Below are positions 40,929 through 49,437 of a stretch of 64,000 bases of DNA, one piece after another. Position 1 is the first letter of the stretch. Each line of letters opens with the position of its first letter. This stretch comes from UKL13-2 sp038206765 (GTDB lineage: Bacteria; Pseudomonadota; Gammaproteobacteria; Burkholderiales; Usitatibacteraceae). A program made the position numbers and the translations under genes. The stretch is from assembly GCA_038206765.1 (NCBI GenBank), contig JBBRAM010000005.1, forward strand, positions 62,001-126,000. Direction: 5' to 3'. A model generated the notes under the pieces. That model had not been told where the DNA came from. It saw nothing but the letters and a program-made list of their open reading frames with translations, and ran no database searches.

Positions 40929-43158
40929 ATTGGGCTGCTGCCAAATCAATATCCACCGTATGCGCCACGCCGACAAGATAGGCCGCATCCAGGATAAACG
41001 CAACGCGGCCGTCACCCATGATCGTCGCCCCGGAAAGACCCTTTACGCGGCGATAATTGGATTCGATGCTTTTTAACACCACCTGATGCTGCCCCAATAA
41101 TTCATCAACCCGCAGCGCTGCGCGTTTGCCATCGATATCAAGTACGACCAACAGGTTATCGGCTTTGCCGATCGCACCTGATTGTAAGTCAGCGTCGCCA
41201 TGGCTGTTATCGGGCGGCAAATCGGCTAAGTTGAACAAATCTTTCAACGACGTGATGGGAATGTATTCGTCGCGAAGTTGCACGACCTCTTGCTTGTTGA
41301 CCGTTTTAATGGCGTCCGTGGTTGGCTGCAACGATTGCGAGATATGTGCTAGAGGTAAAATGTATGTTTCGCCACTGACCTTAATCGACATACCATCTAA
41401 TATCGCCAATGTCAGCGGCAGGCGGATAGTGATGATCGTGCCTTCGCCTTGACGCGAGGCTACATCGACGCTACCCCCCAAGGTGTGCACGTTTTGCCAT
41501 ACGACATCCATTCCAACGCCGCGCCCCGACACATCGCTTACGCTCTCGGCAGTGGAGAATCCCGGCGTAAAGATTAGTGGCCAAATTTCCTCATCCGACC
41601 ACTTTTCAGTAACCTGGAGGCCAAGTTCGTTGGCTTTGGCAATGATGCGATCCCGATTTAGCCCGGCGCCATCATCTGCGACGCTGAGCAAAATGCCGCC
41701 GCCCTGATGCCCAGCACGCACGCTAAGACAACCGGCTCGTGGTTTGCCGTTGCGCACCCGTTCTTCCGGTGATTCAATGCCATGGTCAAGCGCGTTGCGA
41801 ACAAGGTGAGTTAGCGGATCGGCAATCTTTTCGATCACGCTTTTATCAAGCTCGGTGTCTTCACCATGAATTTCTAAAAATACCTCTTTGCCCAGACGAT
41901 CTGCCAAATCGCGGGTGAGGCGCGGCAAACGGCTAAACACAAAGCTGATCGGCAGCATTCGAATTGCGAGTACTGATTCTTGCAGCTCGCGGGTGTTTCT
42001 CTGCAGCTGATTAAGTGCGTAAGAAAGATGGGTTTTGTCGGTTTCATCGAGCGCTGCTGCGGCTTCTGTCAGCATCGCCTCCGCGATCACGAGTTCCCCC
42101 ACCAAATTAATGAGCTGATCTACCTTCGCCACATTTACGCGAATGGAGCTGGCATCGACCAATGAGGCAAGGGCAATGTCATTGACAATTTGTTCGCCAG
42201 CCGCCGGCTCGGCACGAATTGGCTCGCTACTCACAGGCTCAAAAGTGCCGCCCAGAGCCGCGTTCGGCGATATTTCATTGACGGGTTCGTCGTCGGATTC
42301 ATCGAGTGGCGCGAAAAATTCGTAGGCCGATTCGTCCGCAGCACTCTCTTGGGTGTCGGAAAGGGAAGCAGAAACGGAACCGCTCGCCGCAACCATCGTG
42401 CGTTGAATAAAAATTGAATCCGCGGGCGCTAAAAATTCCAAACTTTCGCGTAATTCGTCTGCATCAATATCGGCCACCAACACAAAGCGCAATTCCAGCT
42501 GCGATTGATCGACTGATTCACTTTCATGGCTCAAACATTTGCCGAGACCGTGAATATCCGCCAGCAATTCCGCAATAGCCGCTTCATCTGGATAATCGGC
42601 AATCGGTAGCCGCATGGCGACTTGGAACGCAGGCTCGCCATTAATTGCGTTGCCATCACCAATGTTCTGAGCTGTTGATGCCGATGACGTTGTTGCTCCT
42701 GATGCTCCAGCCACCGCCGATGCCGTGCCTAGCTGCGTTTGTGTTGTGGATGGGGTTGGAACTTGTGCCGCACTGTTTGCAGTATCGAGCAACGCGGTTT
42801 GCATTGCTGCCAGTTCGTTTAAATCAGGCGCCTGATCTTGTTCGAGAACAGCCAAATGGCGGCGCATCATATCGCTGGCGGAAAGGCATAAATCGACGAG
42901 CCGCTTGGAAAGCGTTAATTGGCGTTTGCGAACCCGATCCAAAATTGATTCGAATTCGTGGGTAAAGCCTATCAGCGAGGTAAAGCCAAACGCCGCAGCC
43001 CCGCCTTTTACGGAGTGCACCGCCCGGAAAATGGCGTTTAAGGTCTCGTCGTCTGGTGCATGGATGTTAACTGCAATCAGCAATGATTCCAGCGAATAAA
43101 GATGCTCCTGCGCCTCTTCAAAAAACGCCTTTGCAAATCGGGAGAGATCCAGTGCCAT
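40921..43158 (-). CDS. cheA: Chemotaxis histidine kinase CheA
   Basis: CheA autophosphorylates in response to receptors and passes phosphate to CheY and CheB. The 745 residues contain an HPt domain with H48 (FRAVHSVKGGAAAFG), and a variable acidic/Ala-rich region with a P2-like part (about 180-260). A dimerisation helix pair (AEAMLTEAAAALDETDKTHLSYALNQLQRNTRELQESVLAIRMLP) precedes the ATPase with HLVRNALDHGIE, ADDGAGLNRD and GRGVGMDVV. A CheW-like regulatory domain ends the protein. Everything needed for activity is visible. Confidence 0.95.
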   Translation of the reverse strand: MALDLSRFAKAFFEEAQEHLYSLESLLIAVNIHAPDDETLNAIFRAVHSVKGGAAAFGFTSLIGFTHEFESILDRVRKRQLTLSKRLVDLCLSASDMMRRHLAVLEQDQAPDLNELAAMQTALLDTANSAAQVPTPSTTQTQLGTASAVAGASGATTSSASTAQNIGDGNAINGEPAFQVAMRLPIADYPDEAAIAELLADIHGLGKCLSHESESVDQSQLELRFVLVADIDADELRESLEFLAPADSIFIQRTMVAASGSVSASLSDTQESAADESAYEFFAPLDESDDEPVNEISPNAALGGTFEPVSSEPIRAEPAAGEQIVNDIALASLVDASSIRVNVAKVDQLINLVGELVIAEAMLTEAAAALDETDKTHLSYALNQLQRNTRELQESVLAIRMLPISFVFSRLPRLTRDLADRLGKEVFLEIHGEDTELDKSVIEKIADPLTHLVRNALDHGIESPEERVRNGKPRAGCLSVRAGHQGGGILLSVADDGAGLNRDRIIAKANELGLQVTEKWSDEEIWPLIFTPGFSTAESVSDVSGRGVGMDVVWQNVHTLGGSVDVASRQGEGTIITIRLPLTLAILDGMSIKVSGETYILPLAHISQSLQPTTDAIKTVNKQEVVQLRDEYIPITSLKDLFNLADLPPDNSHGDADLQSGAIGKADNLLVVLDIDGKRAALRVDELLGQHQVVLKSIESNYRRVKGLSGATIMGDGRVAFILDAAYLVGVAHTVDIDLAAAQYG

Positions 43159-43240
43159 ATTTTTCGTGGTGCTTTGGATGTTGCGTTGCTGATGGTTCGG
43201 GATGCTTTTGACAGATGGTTAGGGCAAAATGGTTGAAACG

Positions 43241-43609
43241 CTACGAAGCGCTCAATGCCTTTTTGAGCATTTCCAATAATTTGTCGGGATCAAACGGTTT
43301 GACCATCCAACCGGTCGCTCCCGCATCGCGGCCTGCCTGCTTGAGGGTCGCGGAAGACTCAGTAGAGAGCATCATGATCGGGACTTTGCGATAGGCCGGC
43401 AGCGCGCGCAGCGCGCGGGTTAACGTTACGCCGTCCATCTTGGGCATATTGTGATCAGTCAAGACTAAATCGACGGTGTTGGCTTTGGCAAGCGCTAGAC
43501 CTTCCTCACCATCCGCTGCCTCGATCACGTGGTAGCCGGAGCTTGACAAGACATACGCAAGCATTTGCCGAATCGAAGGGGAATCATCAACAGTCAGGAT
43601 GGTTTTCAT
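43241..43609 (-). CDS. cheY: Chemotaxis response regulator CheY
   Basis: The 122-residue stand-alone receiver carries D8 and D9, phosphoacceptor D52 (LVLTDHNMPKMDG), and the conserved Thr/Ser and Lys further on (LSTESSATLKQAGRDAGATGWMVKPF). Phospho-CheY is the diffusible output of CheA and normally binds the flagellar switch or, in type IV pilus systems, a motor. No motility genes are in the window. It lies between cheZ and cheA. Confidence 0.93.
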   Translation of the reverse strand: MKTILTVDDSPSIRQMLAYVLSSSGYHVIEAADGEEGLALAKANTVDLVLTDHNMPKMDGVTLTRALRALPAYRKVPIMMLSTESSATLKQAGRDAGATGWMVKPFDPDKLLEMLKKALSAS

Positions 43610-43732
43610 AGTTTCATTTGAGTTGAAAAATTTAGATGTGGATAAACAATAGTTAGTTCTGAGAAAAAGTGGTGCGAAAAATTTAAATTTCGCCTTAAAT
43701 GTTTCGGCAGTGTATTTCCTTTTGGCTTTCCG

Positions 43733-44395
43733 TTAAAACATCTCCATGTCGCCCACACCGAGATGTGCTTTGCTGACAGGTTTTGAGAGCGATAAATCAA
43801 GCTTTGCTAAATGATCGTTGACCAGTTCAAGATGCCTTAACAGGCTCGGCAATACGACCTCTGTTTTGATGACCCGAGTCGGCTCTAACGCTTTGGAAAT
43901 CAGTGCGAGTTCATTGGTGAGCGCGGTCAAACGGCATTGCGCATGCGCCAATAGCTGATCTGAAATATCTTGAAATTGCAAGGCATTGAATGCGGCATCT
44001 TGCGTTGCTGATCGCGCCGTACCTTCTGCTCGTTCCGGCATAGATGTCCCAGTGATGCTGGGCTCTGCTGGTTCGTCTACAACAAGAGCTCCCGAACGGT
44101 GCTCAAGCGTCTCAGTAAATGCCGGAATCAGGCGCTCAATCGCGTCCTGAAGGATGGCGCGGGTTTCGCCGATTTCGTCGTGTGCTGCATGCACCTGACT
44201 TGACAATCGCGACGCCAACTCTTGGAACGCAAGTAAGGTAGAAAACAAGGTCGTCTGGTTTACGGCATTGGCGGACGCGAGCGCGTTCGTGGAGGTGTTA
44301 AGGGCGTTCATATTGTCCGCGCCGTCGCCACCGTTGCCAGCGTTCTCACCAATGGCGATTAAGTCATGAACGCCAGCTTGCGGATCAGCCTGCAT
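43733..44395 (-). CDS. cheZ: CheZ-like CheY-phosphate phosphatase
   Basis: The 220-residue protein has long amphipathic helices (about residues 50-100 and 130-190) and the sequence ALQFQDISDQLL. D143 and Q147 there are at the spacing of the catalytic Asp and Gln of CheZ (E. coli D143 and Q147). It would dephosphorylate CheY and end signalling. The C-terminus, where E. coli CheZ has its CheY-binding peptide, is GVGDMEMF. The gene lies between cheW and cheY. The N-terminal 45 residues are low-complexity (Asn/Ala). Confidence 0.82.
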   Translation of the reverse strand: MQADPQAGVHDLIAIGENAGNGGDGADNMNALNTSTNALASANAVNQTTLFSTLLAFQELASRLSSQVHAAHDEIGETRAILQDAIERLIPAFTETLEHRSGALVVDEPAEPSITGTSMPERAEGTARSATQDAAFNALQFQDISDQLLAHAQCRLTALTNELALISKALEPTRVIKTEVVLPSLLRHLELVNDHLAKLDLSLSKPVSKAHLGVGDMEMF

Positions 44396-44452
44396 GTAGC
44401 ATCTCTTTTTTGGCGTTGTTGAATAAGAACAGTGGCTTGGCGACGGTGATGA

Positions 44453-44959
44453 TCATGACATTCCCGCATCATCAACGAGTGCCATTTCCGCGCTGCTCAT
44501 AAAGCGTTCGATATCGAGCAAAATCAAGAGTCGGCCATCGGCATTCGCGAGGCCCAGCAAAAATTTGGTGTCGAATTGCGCAAAAGCAGGTGCTGGGCTG
44601 ATTGCATCGGATGCGAGGCTGATGACGTCGGAGACGCTATCGACCACAATGCCGATCACCCGACGGCCAATGTTGAGCACGATCACGACGGTAAATTCGT
44701 TATAGACCGCCTCGCCTAAATTGAATTTAATACGCATATCTATAATCGGCACAATAATGCCGCGCAAATTGATGACGCCCTTTATAAACATTGGCGTATT
44801 GGCAATTTTTGTGACAGCGTCGTAGCCGCGAATCTCCTGCACCTTTAAAATATCAATCGCATATTCCTCGTCACCGAGGCGAAAAGTGAGAAATTCTTGA
44901 AGGACTTCAAGATTACTGGCAGCTTTGCCGGTGGAATGTTGGCGAGTGAGACTTTGCAT
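44453..44959 (-). CDS. cheW: Chemotaxis coupling protein CheW
   Basis: CheW links receptors to CheA. The 168 residues include EFLTFRLGDEEYAIDILKVQEIRGYDAVTKIANTPMFIKGVINLRGIIVPIIDMRIKF, the diagnostic CheW block. GIVVDSVSDVISL and the C-terminal LDIERFM follow. It is the second gene of the cluster, 64 bases after the MCP gene. Confidence 0.95.
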   Translation of the reverse strand: MQSLTRQHSTGKAASNLEVLQEFLTFRLGDEEYAIDILKVQEIRGYDAVTKIANTPMFIKGVINLRGIIVPIIDMRIKFNLGEAVYNEFTVVIVLNIGRRVIGIVVDSVSDVISLASDAISPAPAFAQFDTKFLLGLANADGRLLILLDIERFMSSAEMALVDDAGMS

Positions 44960-45023
44960 ATTTCGAGGGTTGGATTGGTGAGTTCAAGTTCGATATGGGC
45001 GGTATGAAAAAATCATGGCGCCG

Positions 45024-46772
45024 TTAAAACTCTTCCCATTCGCCGTCCAAATCTTTGGGCAGCGAAGGTGTTTTAGTCCGGCTACCATCGTTCGCAATAC
45101 GAGTTGATGGTGTTCCGTTGCTGGCTCCATTGCCCGAGGCGTTCCCGGACTGCAATTTTAAACTACCCGACTCCGCAAGTGCGGCCGTTCTGCGGGCGCG
45201 AATTTGGTCGTCGCGCAGTTTAGTATCGTCTAGTTTAAAACGTGACACCAAATCTGATAGCGCTTCGGCTTGCTCGCGCATCGATTCTGCAGCGGCAGCA
45301 GCCTCTTCAACCAACGCGGCATTTTGTTGCGTCACATCTTCCATCTGCACAATGGCCTTATTGACTTGCTCAATGCCTGCCGCTTGCTCGTGGGAGGCAA
45401 CCGAAATTTCATTGATAATCTCCGTTGTTTGCTGAATCCCCACCACGATGTTTTGCATCGACAGGCCGGCCTCATTGACGAGTTTGGTGCCGTCTTCAAC
45501 TTGGTCAACGGAGGTTCGAATCAAGTCTTTTATTTCTTTAGCCGCCGCAGCACTGCGCTGCGCCAAGGCACGAACTTCAGTCGCCACTACCGCAAAGCCG
45601 CGCCCCTGCTCACCCGCACGTGCCGCCTCAACGGCTGCGTTCAGGGCAAGAATGTTAGTCTGAAAAGCGATGCTATCGATGACGCTAATGATCTCACCGA
45701 TCTTTCGCGAGCTTGTGCTGATAGCTGCCATTTTATCGACGGCTTTAGCGGTGATCACGCCGCCTTTTTTCGCAGCATCGGTGGCGTTCGACGCTAGTCC
45801 GTTGGCGAGCTTGGTGTTATCCGCGTTTTGGCGAATGGTGGAGGTAAATTCTTCCATGCTCGACGCAGTTTGTTCTAATGTCGAGGCTTGCTCCTCGGTG
45901 CGGGCAGAGAGATCGGTATTGCCCGCGCTAATTTGCCGTGCGGCGTTTGCGATTTCACCAGCGTTGATGGCGACTTGCGCGATCAGCGTATGTAACTGCC
46001 CGACAAAGCCATTCATCGAAACCGAAAGTTGGCCGAACTCGCCAGACATAGCGGGCAATTTCTTTGTTAAATCTGCTTCGCCAGCGCGAAGGTCTTCGGT
46101 GGCGCGGAGCACTTGCTCGATAGGCCCTGTGATGCTGCGGTACATCCAGTACGCAACTGCGCCAAAAATGCCTAAGCCAATGATGACCGTCAATAGCACC
46201 GTCAGCGCGGCGCTGACGCCGGTACTTTTGGCGCTCTCTTGGAAGCTACGATTCTCAGATTCAAGTTGGTCTGATAACGTGTCCAAACGTCCCGATATGG
46301 TGACAAATTTCGCTTCAAACTCTGTTAACCTCGCCAGCGCCGCGACGAGATCTGTTCTGGTCAATGCATACAATTCGTCGGCCTCAACCATGTAGGCCTT
46401 CATCGCCGGACGGACTTCATCGATCGCTTTGCGGATATTGGTGGAGGCTTTGGCATCGCCGATTGTGTTCATGGTTTTGGACAATGCCGCTTTATGGGCA
46501 TCAAACTGCTTTTCAAGTTTTGACATCCAGGCCGTTTCGCCGCGCTCAAAAGCCAAAATATAGGTGACAACATCGCCGCGTATTGCATCGTGCATGCTGC
46601 CGGCGTCGCTGCTCAGGCGCAGCAATGTGGTATTGCTAGACGACTCGCTCAGGGTATCGCTGAATCGGCTTACGGTGAGGTAAGCCGTTAACCCAATCAC
46701 AATAAAGAGCGCGGCGACGACACTCGCAAATGCCACGAGTGCGTTTTTGACAGACATATTATTTTTAAACAT
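45024..46772 (-). CDS. Methyl-accepting chemotaxis protein with EWEEF tether
   Basis: The receptor has a membrane helix at about residues 11-32, a helical periplasmic sensor (33-188), a second helix (TVLLTVIIGLGIFGAVAYWMY), a HAMP domain and a cytoplasmic hairpin. The hairpin tip reads GEQGRGFAVVATEVRALAQRSAAAAKEIKDLI. The sensor resembles the four-helix-bundle (4HB/Tar-like) type, but the ligand is unknown. The last five residues, EWEEF, fit the xWxxF pentapeptide that tethers CheR and CheB. It is the first gene of the cluster and so probably its dedicated receptor. Confidence 0.93.
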   Translation of the reverse strand: MFKNNMSVKNALVAFASVVAALFIVIGLTAYLTVSRFSDTLSESSSNTTLLRLSSDAGSMHDAIRGDVVTYILAFERGETAWMSKLEKQFDAHKAALSKTMNTIGDAKASTNIRKAIDEVRPAMKAYMVEADELYALTRTDLVAALARLTEFEAKFVTISGRLDTLSDQLESENRSFQESAKSTGVSAALTVLLTVIIGLGIFGAVAYWMYRSITGPIEQVLRATEDLRAGEADLTKKLPAMSGEFGQLSVSMNGFVGQLHTLIAQVAINAGEIANAARQISAGNTDLSARTEEQASTLEQTASSMEEFTSTIRQNADNTKLANGLASNATDAAKKGGVITAKAVDKMAAISTSSRKIGEIISVIDSIAFQTNILALNAAVEAARAGEQGRGFAVVATEVRALAQRSAAAAKEIKDLIRTSVDQVEDGTKLVNEAGLSMQNIVVGIQQTTEIINEISVASHEQAAGIEQVNKAIVQMEDVTQQNAALVEEAAAAAESMREQAEALSDLVSRFKLDDTKLRDDQIRARRTAALAESGSLKLQSGNASGNGASNGTPSTRIANDGSRTKTPSLPKDLDGEWEEF

Positions 46773-47084
46773 AGGATTTAAAAAAGCAGTTAAGTTAATT
46801 GTCTTAAAGATTCGGGTTGAGCCTGTATTTTAATGCGTGCTGCATACCGTGTTCTGCATGCTGCAATGGGCACACAGGATGTTCGCCAACTGCAAACAAC
46901 AACTGAACAATGCATTATTTCACGGTTACGGCGGGCCAATTGTTAAGTTTATCGCGCCCGGCGCGCCAATCCCGCCTTATCGACGCCGTGATGCCGAGTT
47001 GTGGCGTACTGGCCAATATTGCGGACATTGCCCTTTCTAATCAATAGAACCGTTTCAAGCAATGCGAAGAAACTCCTGTTTCCG
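46773..47084. other. Spacer between kinase gene and MCP gene
   Basis: This 312-base stretch should hold the promoter of the chemotaxis cluster on the minus strand. It contains small GC-rich palindromic runs (GCCCGGCGCGCC near 46958) but no convincing gene, operator or terminator that I can name. Confidence 0.5.
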
Positions 47085-48374
47085 TTACTTTTTAACCTGC
47101 GCCAACACCGTGCTTGTCCAAGCGAGCCGATCAATCAACGTGCGTAAGAACTGTCGGTTGAACCGAAGCTGACAGGCATCCGAGAGCTGGTCAAGCTGCA
47201 CATCTTGAATTTTCAGCAACTGCACTTCGGACACAGAAATGATCGAGGCAGACCGCCTCGCGCGGTCTCCTGACAGATAGGCCATTTCGCCAAAGCAATC
47301 GCCGTCTTTCAGCACATTGAGCAATTTATCATCTTTGACCACCTTGACTTGGCCAGAAACGATAATGAAAAACGCGCGGCTGACGTCGCCTTCGAGCAAT
47401 AAATTTTGCTCGCGCGAATGGTTTTCCCAAATCGCGCCACGCAACACCTCCCACAACTCGGAATCTCGGAAATCCTTGAAAAAATCGAGTTTGCGGAGCG
47501 AATTAAATTTCTCGGCTGATGAAATTTCAAATGAATATTTTTCCAGTTGCGGGAAGGTTTCGGCCAGATCACGCGCCATCGCGTACCAAGCGGGGTAGCG
47601 TTTGGCAGCGTCTTTGGCCATCGCTTTTTCGACAATTTCGATCAGGCGATCAGGCAAATCAGGCCGGATCGATTTTAGCGGGATCGCCTCTTCATTCAAA
47701 ATTTTATTGATCATTGCGACCGAGTTGGTCGCTTGAAACGGTAGGCGGCCGGACAGCAATTCATACATCGTGACGCCCAGTGAATAAATATCGCTTTGTA
47801 CGCTCGGCGGCTCTTCGTGAATCATCTCCGGTGCCATGTAGGCGGGCGAGCCAACGAAGCCATCAATTTGTGTATGCGTGGACGATGAAATTTGCGCAGT
47901 GCCAAAGTCTGATATTTTGATGTCGTCGCGATCATCGAGCAGCACATTCGCCGCCTTGATATCGCGGTGAATGACGCCGTTTTGAAAAGCATAATCGAGG
48001 GCACGGCATGCTTTAAAAATCATTAATACCGCTTGGCGAACGGGCAATAAATTGGTTTCGGTGCAGTATTTTTTAAGGCTGCCGCCACCGACGTATTCCA
48101 TGACGATGTAGCTCATTTCGCCATCAACAACAGCATCAAACACGCCGACGATGTTGGGATGTGACATTTTGCCGACGAGTGCGGCTTCGTTTAAAAATAG
48201 CTTTTCAAACCGGCGCGCTTCCTCTGGTCCGGCACTCTCGTCTTTGACTTGAACCTTAATCGCGACTTTGCGATCGTTAAATTTATCTTCGCCCAGATAC
48301 ACCACAGCCGTCGCACCACGGCCTAATTCGGAAAGAATATCGTACTTGCCAATTTTGACGGGACGTCCGGACAT
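47085..48374 (-). CDS. Ser/Thr protein kinase fused to a cyclic-nucleotide-binding domain
   Basis: The N-terminal 270 residues are a Hanks-type kinase. It has a Gly-rich loop LGRGATAVVYLG, VAIK lysine, VMEYVGGGSLKKY, the catalytic loop HRDIKAANVLL, DFGTA, and the activation-segment end GSPAYMAPE. From about residue 305 a CAP-type domain follows, with LLLEGDVSRAFFIIVSGQVKVVKDDK and DGDCFGEMAYLSGDRARRSASI containing the cAMP/cGMP-binding cassette (FGEMA...R-A/S). No membrane helix is visible, so this is a cytoplasmic kinase possibly gated by a cyclic nucleotide. It is on the same strand as, and upstream of, the chemotaxis cluster. Confidence 0.92.
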   Translation of the reverse strand: MSGRPVKIGKYDILSELGRGATAVVYLGEDKFNDRKVAIKVQVKDESAGPEEARRFEKLFLNEAALVGKMSHPNIVGVFDAVVDGEMSYIVMEYVGGGSLKKYCTETNLLPVRQAVLMIFKACRALDYAFQNGVIHRDIKAANVLLDDRDDIKISDFGTAQISSSTHTQIDGFVGSPAYMAPEMIHEEPPSVQSDIYSLGVTMYELLSGRLPFQATNSVAMINKILNEEAIPLKSIRPDLPDRLIEIVEKAMAKDAAKRYPAWYAMARDLAETFPQLEKYSFEISSAEKFNSLRKLDFFKDFRDSELWEVLRGAIWENHSREQNLLLEGDVSRAFFIIVSGQVKVVKDDKLLNVLKDGDCFGEMAYLSGDRARRSASIISVSEVQLLKIQDVQLDQLSDACQLRFNRQFLRTLIDRLAWTSTVLAQVKK

Positions 48375-48507
48375 TTTTTATCGTTTCATTCTTTTAGTAT
48401 TGTCGAGATGTTGAGTGTTAAGCGTTGTTTTGTAAAGAGTTTAGCTTAAGAATGTGCGATACGTCACTTTTTTAACGCTTTTTTAGGCTTTATTGACGAC
48501 GCTTAAT

Positions 48508-48581
48508 AATGCAACTAATGCAACTAACGCAGCTAGTAAAGCTAATGTAGCTGTTGCAGCTAATGCAACTAATGCAACTGA
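48508..48581. repeat. Degenerate 9-bp tandem repeat
   Basis: Repeats close to ATGCAACTA run through most of this 74-base block (AATGCAACTAATGCAACTAA is two copies at the left end). It sits in the 512-base gap between the kinase and vanZ genes. Short frames cross it on both strands (plus: Asn-Ala-Thr repeats; minus, 48483-48683, a hydrophobic Val/Ala/Leu tail), but no ribosome-binding site supports either, so I leave them uncalled. Confidence 0.65.
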
Positions 48582-48783
48582 CTCACGACCTGCTTGCAGG
48601 CCATTCGCGACTATCGCCATCCATTTGAGTGGCAAACTCGGCGACGCGCCGACGGCGACCGCAGCAAACCCACCCGCAACCATGCTACGAATCGGGAGAG
48701 ATCGTTCTCAACTTAGAAAATCGACGCATTTTAACGTCTGAATTGCTTAGGCCAGCGTTCCGGAGAGTAACGGCTAAATTGCT

Positions 48784-48812
48784 GGAACCCCCCGCCAGCA
48801 CTAGAGTTTGGC
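48784..48812 (+). repeat. Dispersed CTAG-core element, copy G
   Basis: The copy reads GGAACCCC and then CCGCCAGCACTAGAGTTTGG. The core matches copies A-C and E at nearly every base. It is about 75 bases from the 3' end of the vanZ pseudogene and is not in a gene. Confidence 0.75.
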
Positions 48813-48886
48813 TAAAGATCGCACACCCGGCGTGTTGAACCGAAATTCAGCTCGCGGTGGGAAATCCATTTTTTATAGCTGCTACG

Positions 48887-49267
48887 CTATTGCCGCCGCC
48901 ATTCTGTTATCCGAGAGAGGAGTGTTCCAATTGGCGTCATGACCACCAGCCAGCCCAACATCACGCCGCAACCATTCGCAACCATATCCATCACATCGAA
49001 GGTGCGCCATCCCGTCCAATGCTGCACGTATTCGATGCCGATGCCCATTAACGTCATGCCAATGGCAAGCATGAAACGTTGGCGGAATGTTGGCCAGTAC
49101 TGTCCCCATCACCAAACGGTACCGCCGTATGCGGACAGGTGCTGGAGTTTATCTTCATAGCGAACGCCAATGGAGGGCACGCCGGGGATAAGTGAGAGTG
49201 TCCACAAAAGGCCGATGATGCCGAAGCCACCAATAAGCCAAAGCCGACGGGTGTTGATGTTTTTCAC
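48887..49267 (-). pseudogene. VanZ-family membrane protein with an in-frame UGA
   Basis: The frame from GTG 49267 reads VKNINTRRLWLIGGFGIIGL, then DKLQHLSAYGGTVW, then TGA (complement of 49109-49111, codon 53). It continues in the same frame as WGQYWPTFRQRFMLAIGMTL, IGIEYVQHWTGWRTFDVMDMVANGCGVMLGWL and stops at 48887. This is a complete short VanZ-like protein (126 codons) with a TGG-to-TGA change as its only defect. The VanZ family occurs in resistance to teicoplanin and in many unrelated bacteria with unknown roles. A sequencing error or UGA readthrough is the alternative to inactivation. Confidence 0.8.
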
Positions 49268-49437
49268 GCGAACAATTTCCTACCTACACAAACGGACGCG
49301 AAGTTTAGCATTCAACTTCGCGCAATATGTGGCAAGAATATGTCGGCAACGGTGTGGTTAAACATTCCGTTAAATTTCCGGAAAATTTACTGTTTCAGTC
49401 GGCCCGCTGGTAAGGGTTGTGTGGCTTGGGCTGACAA

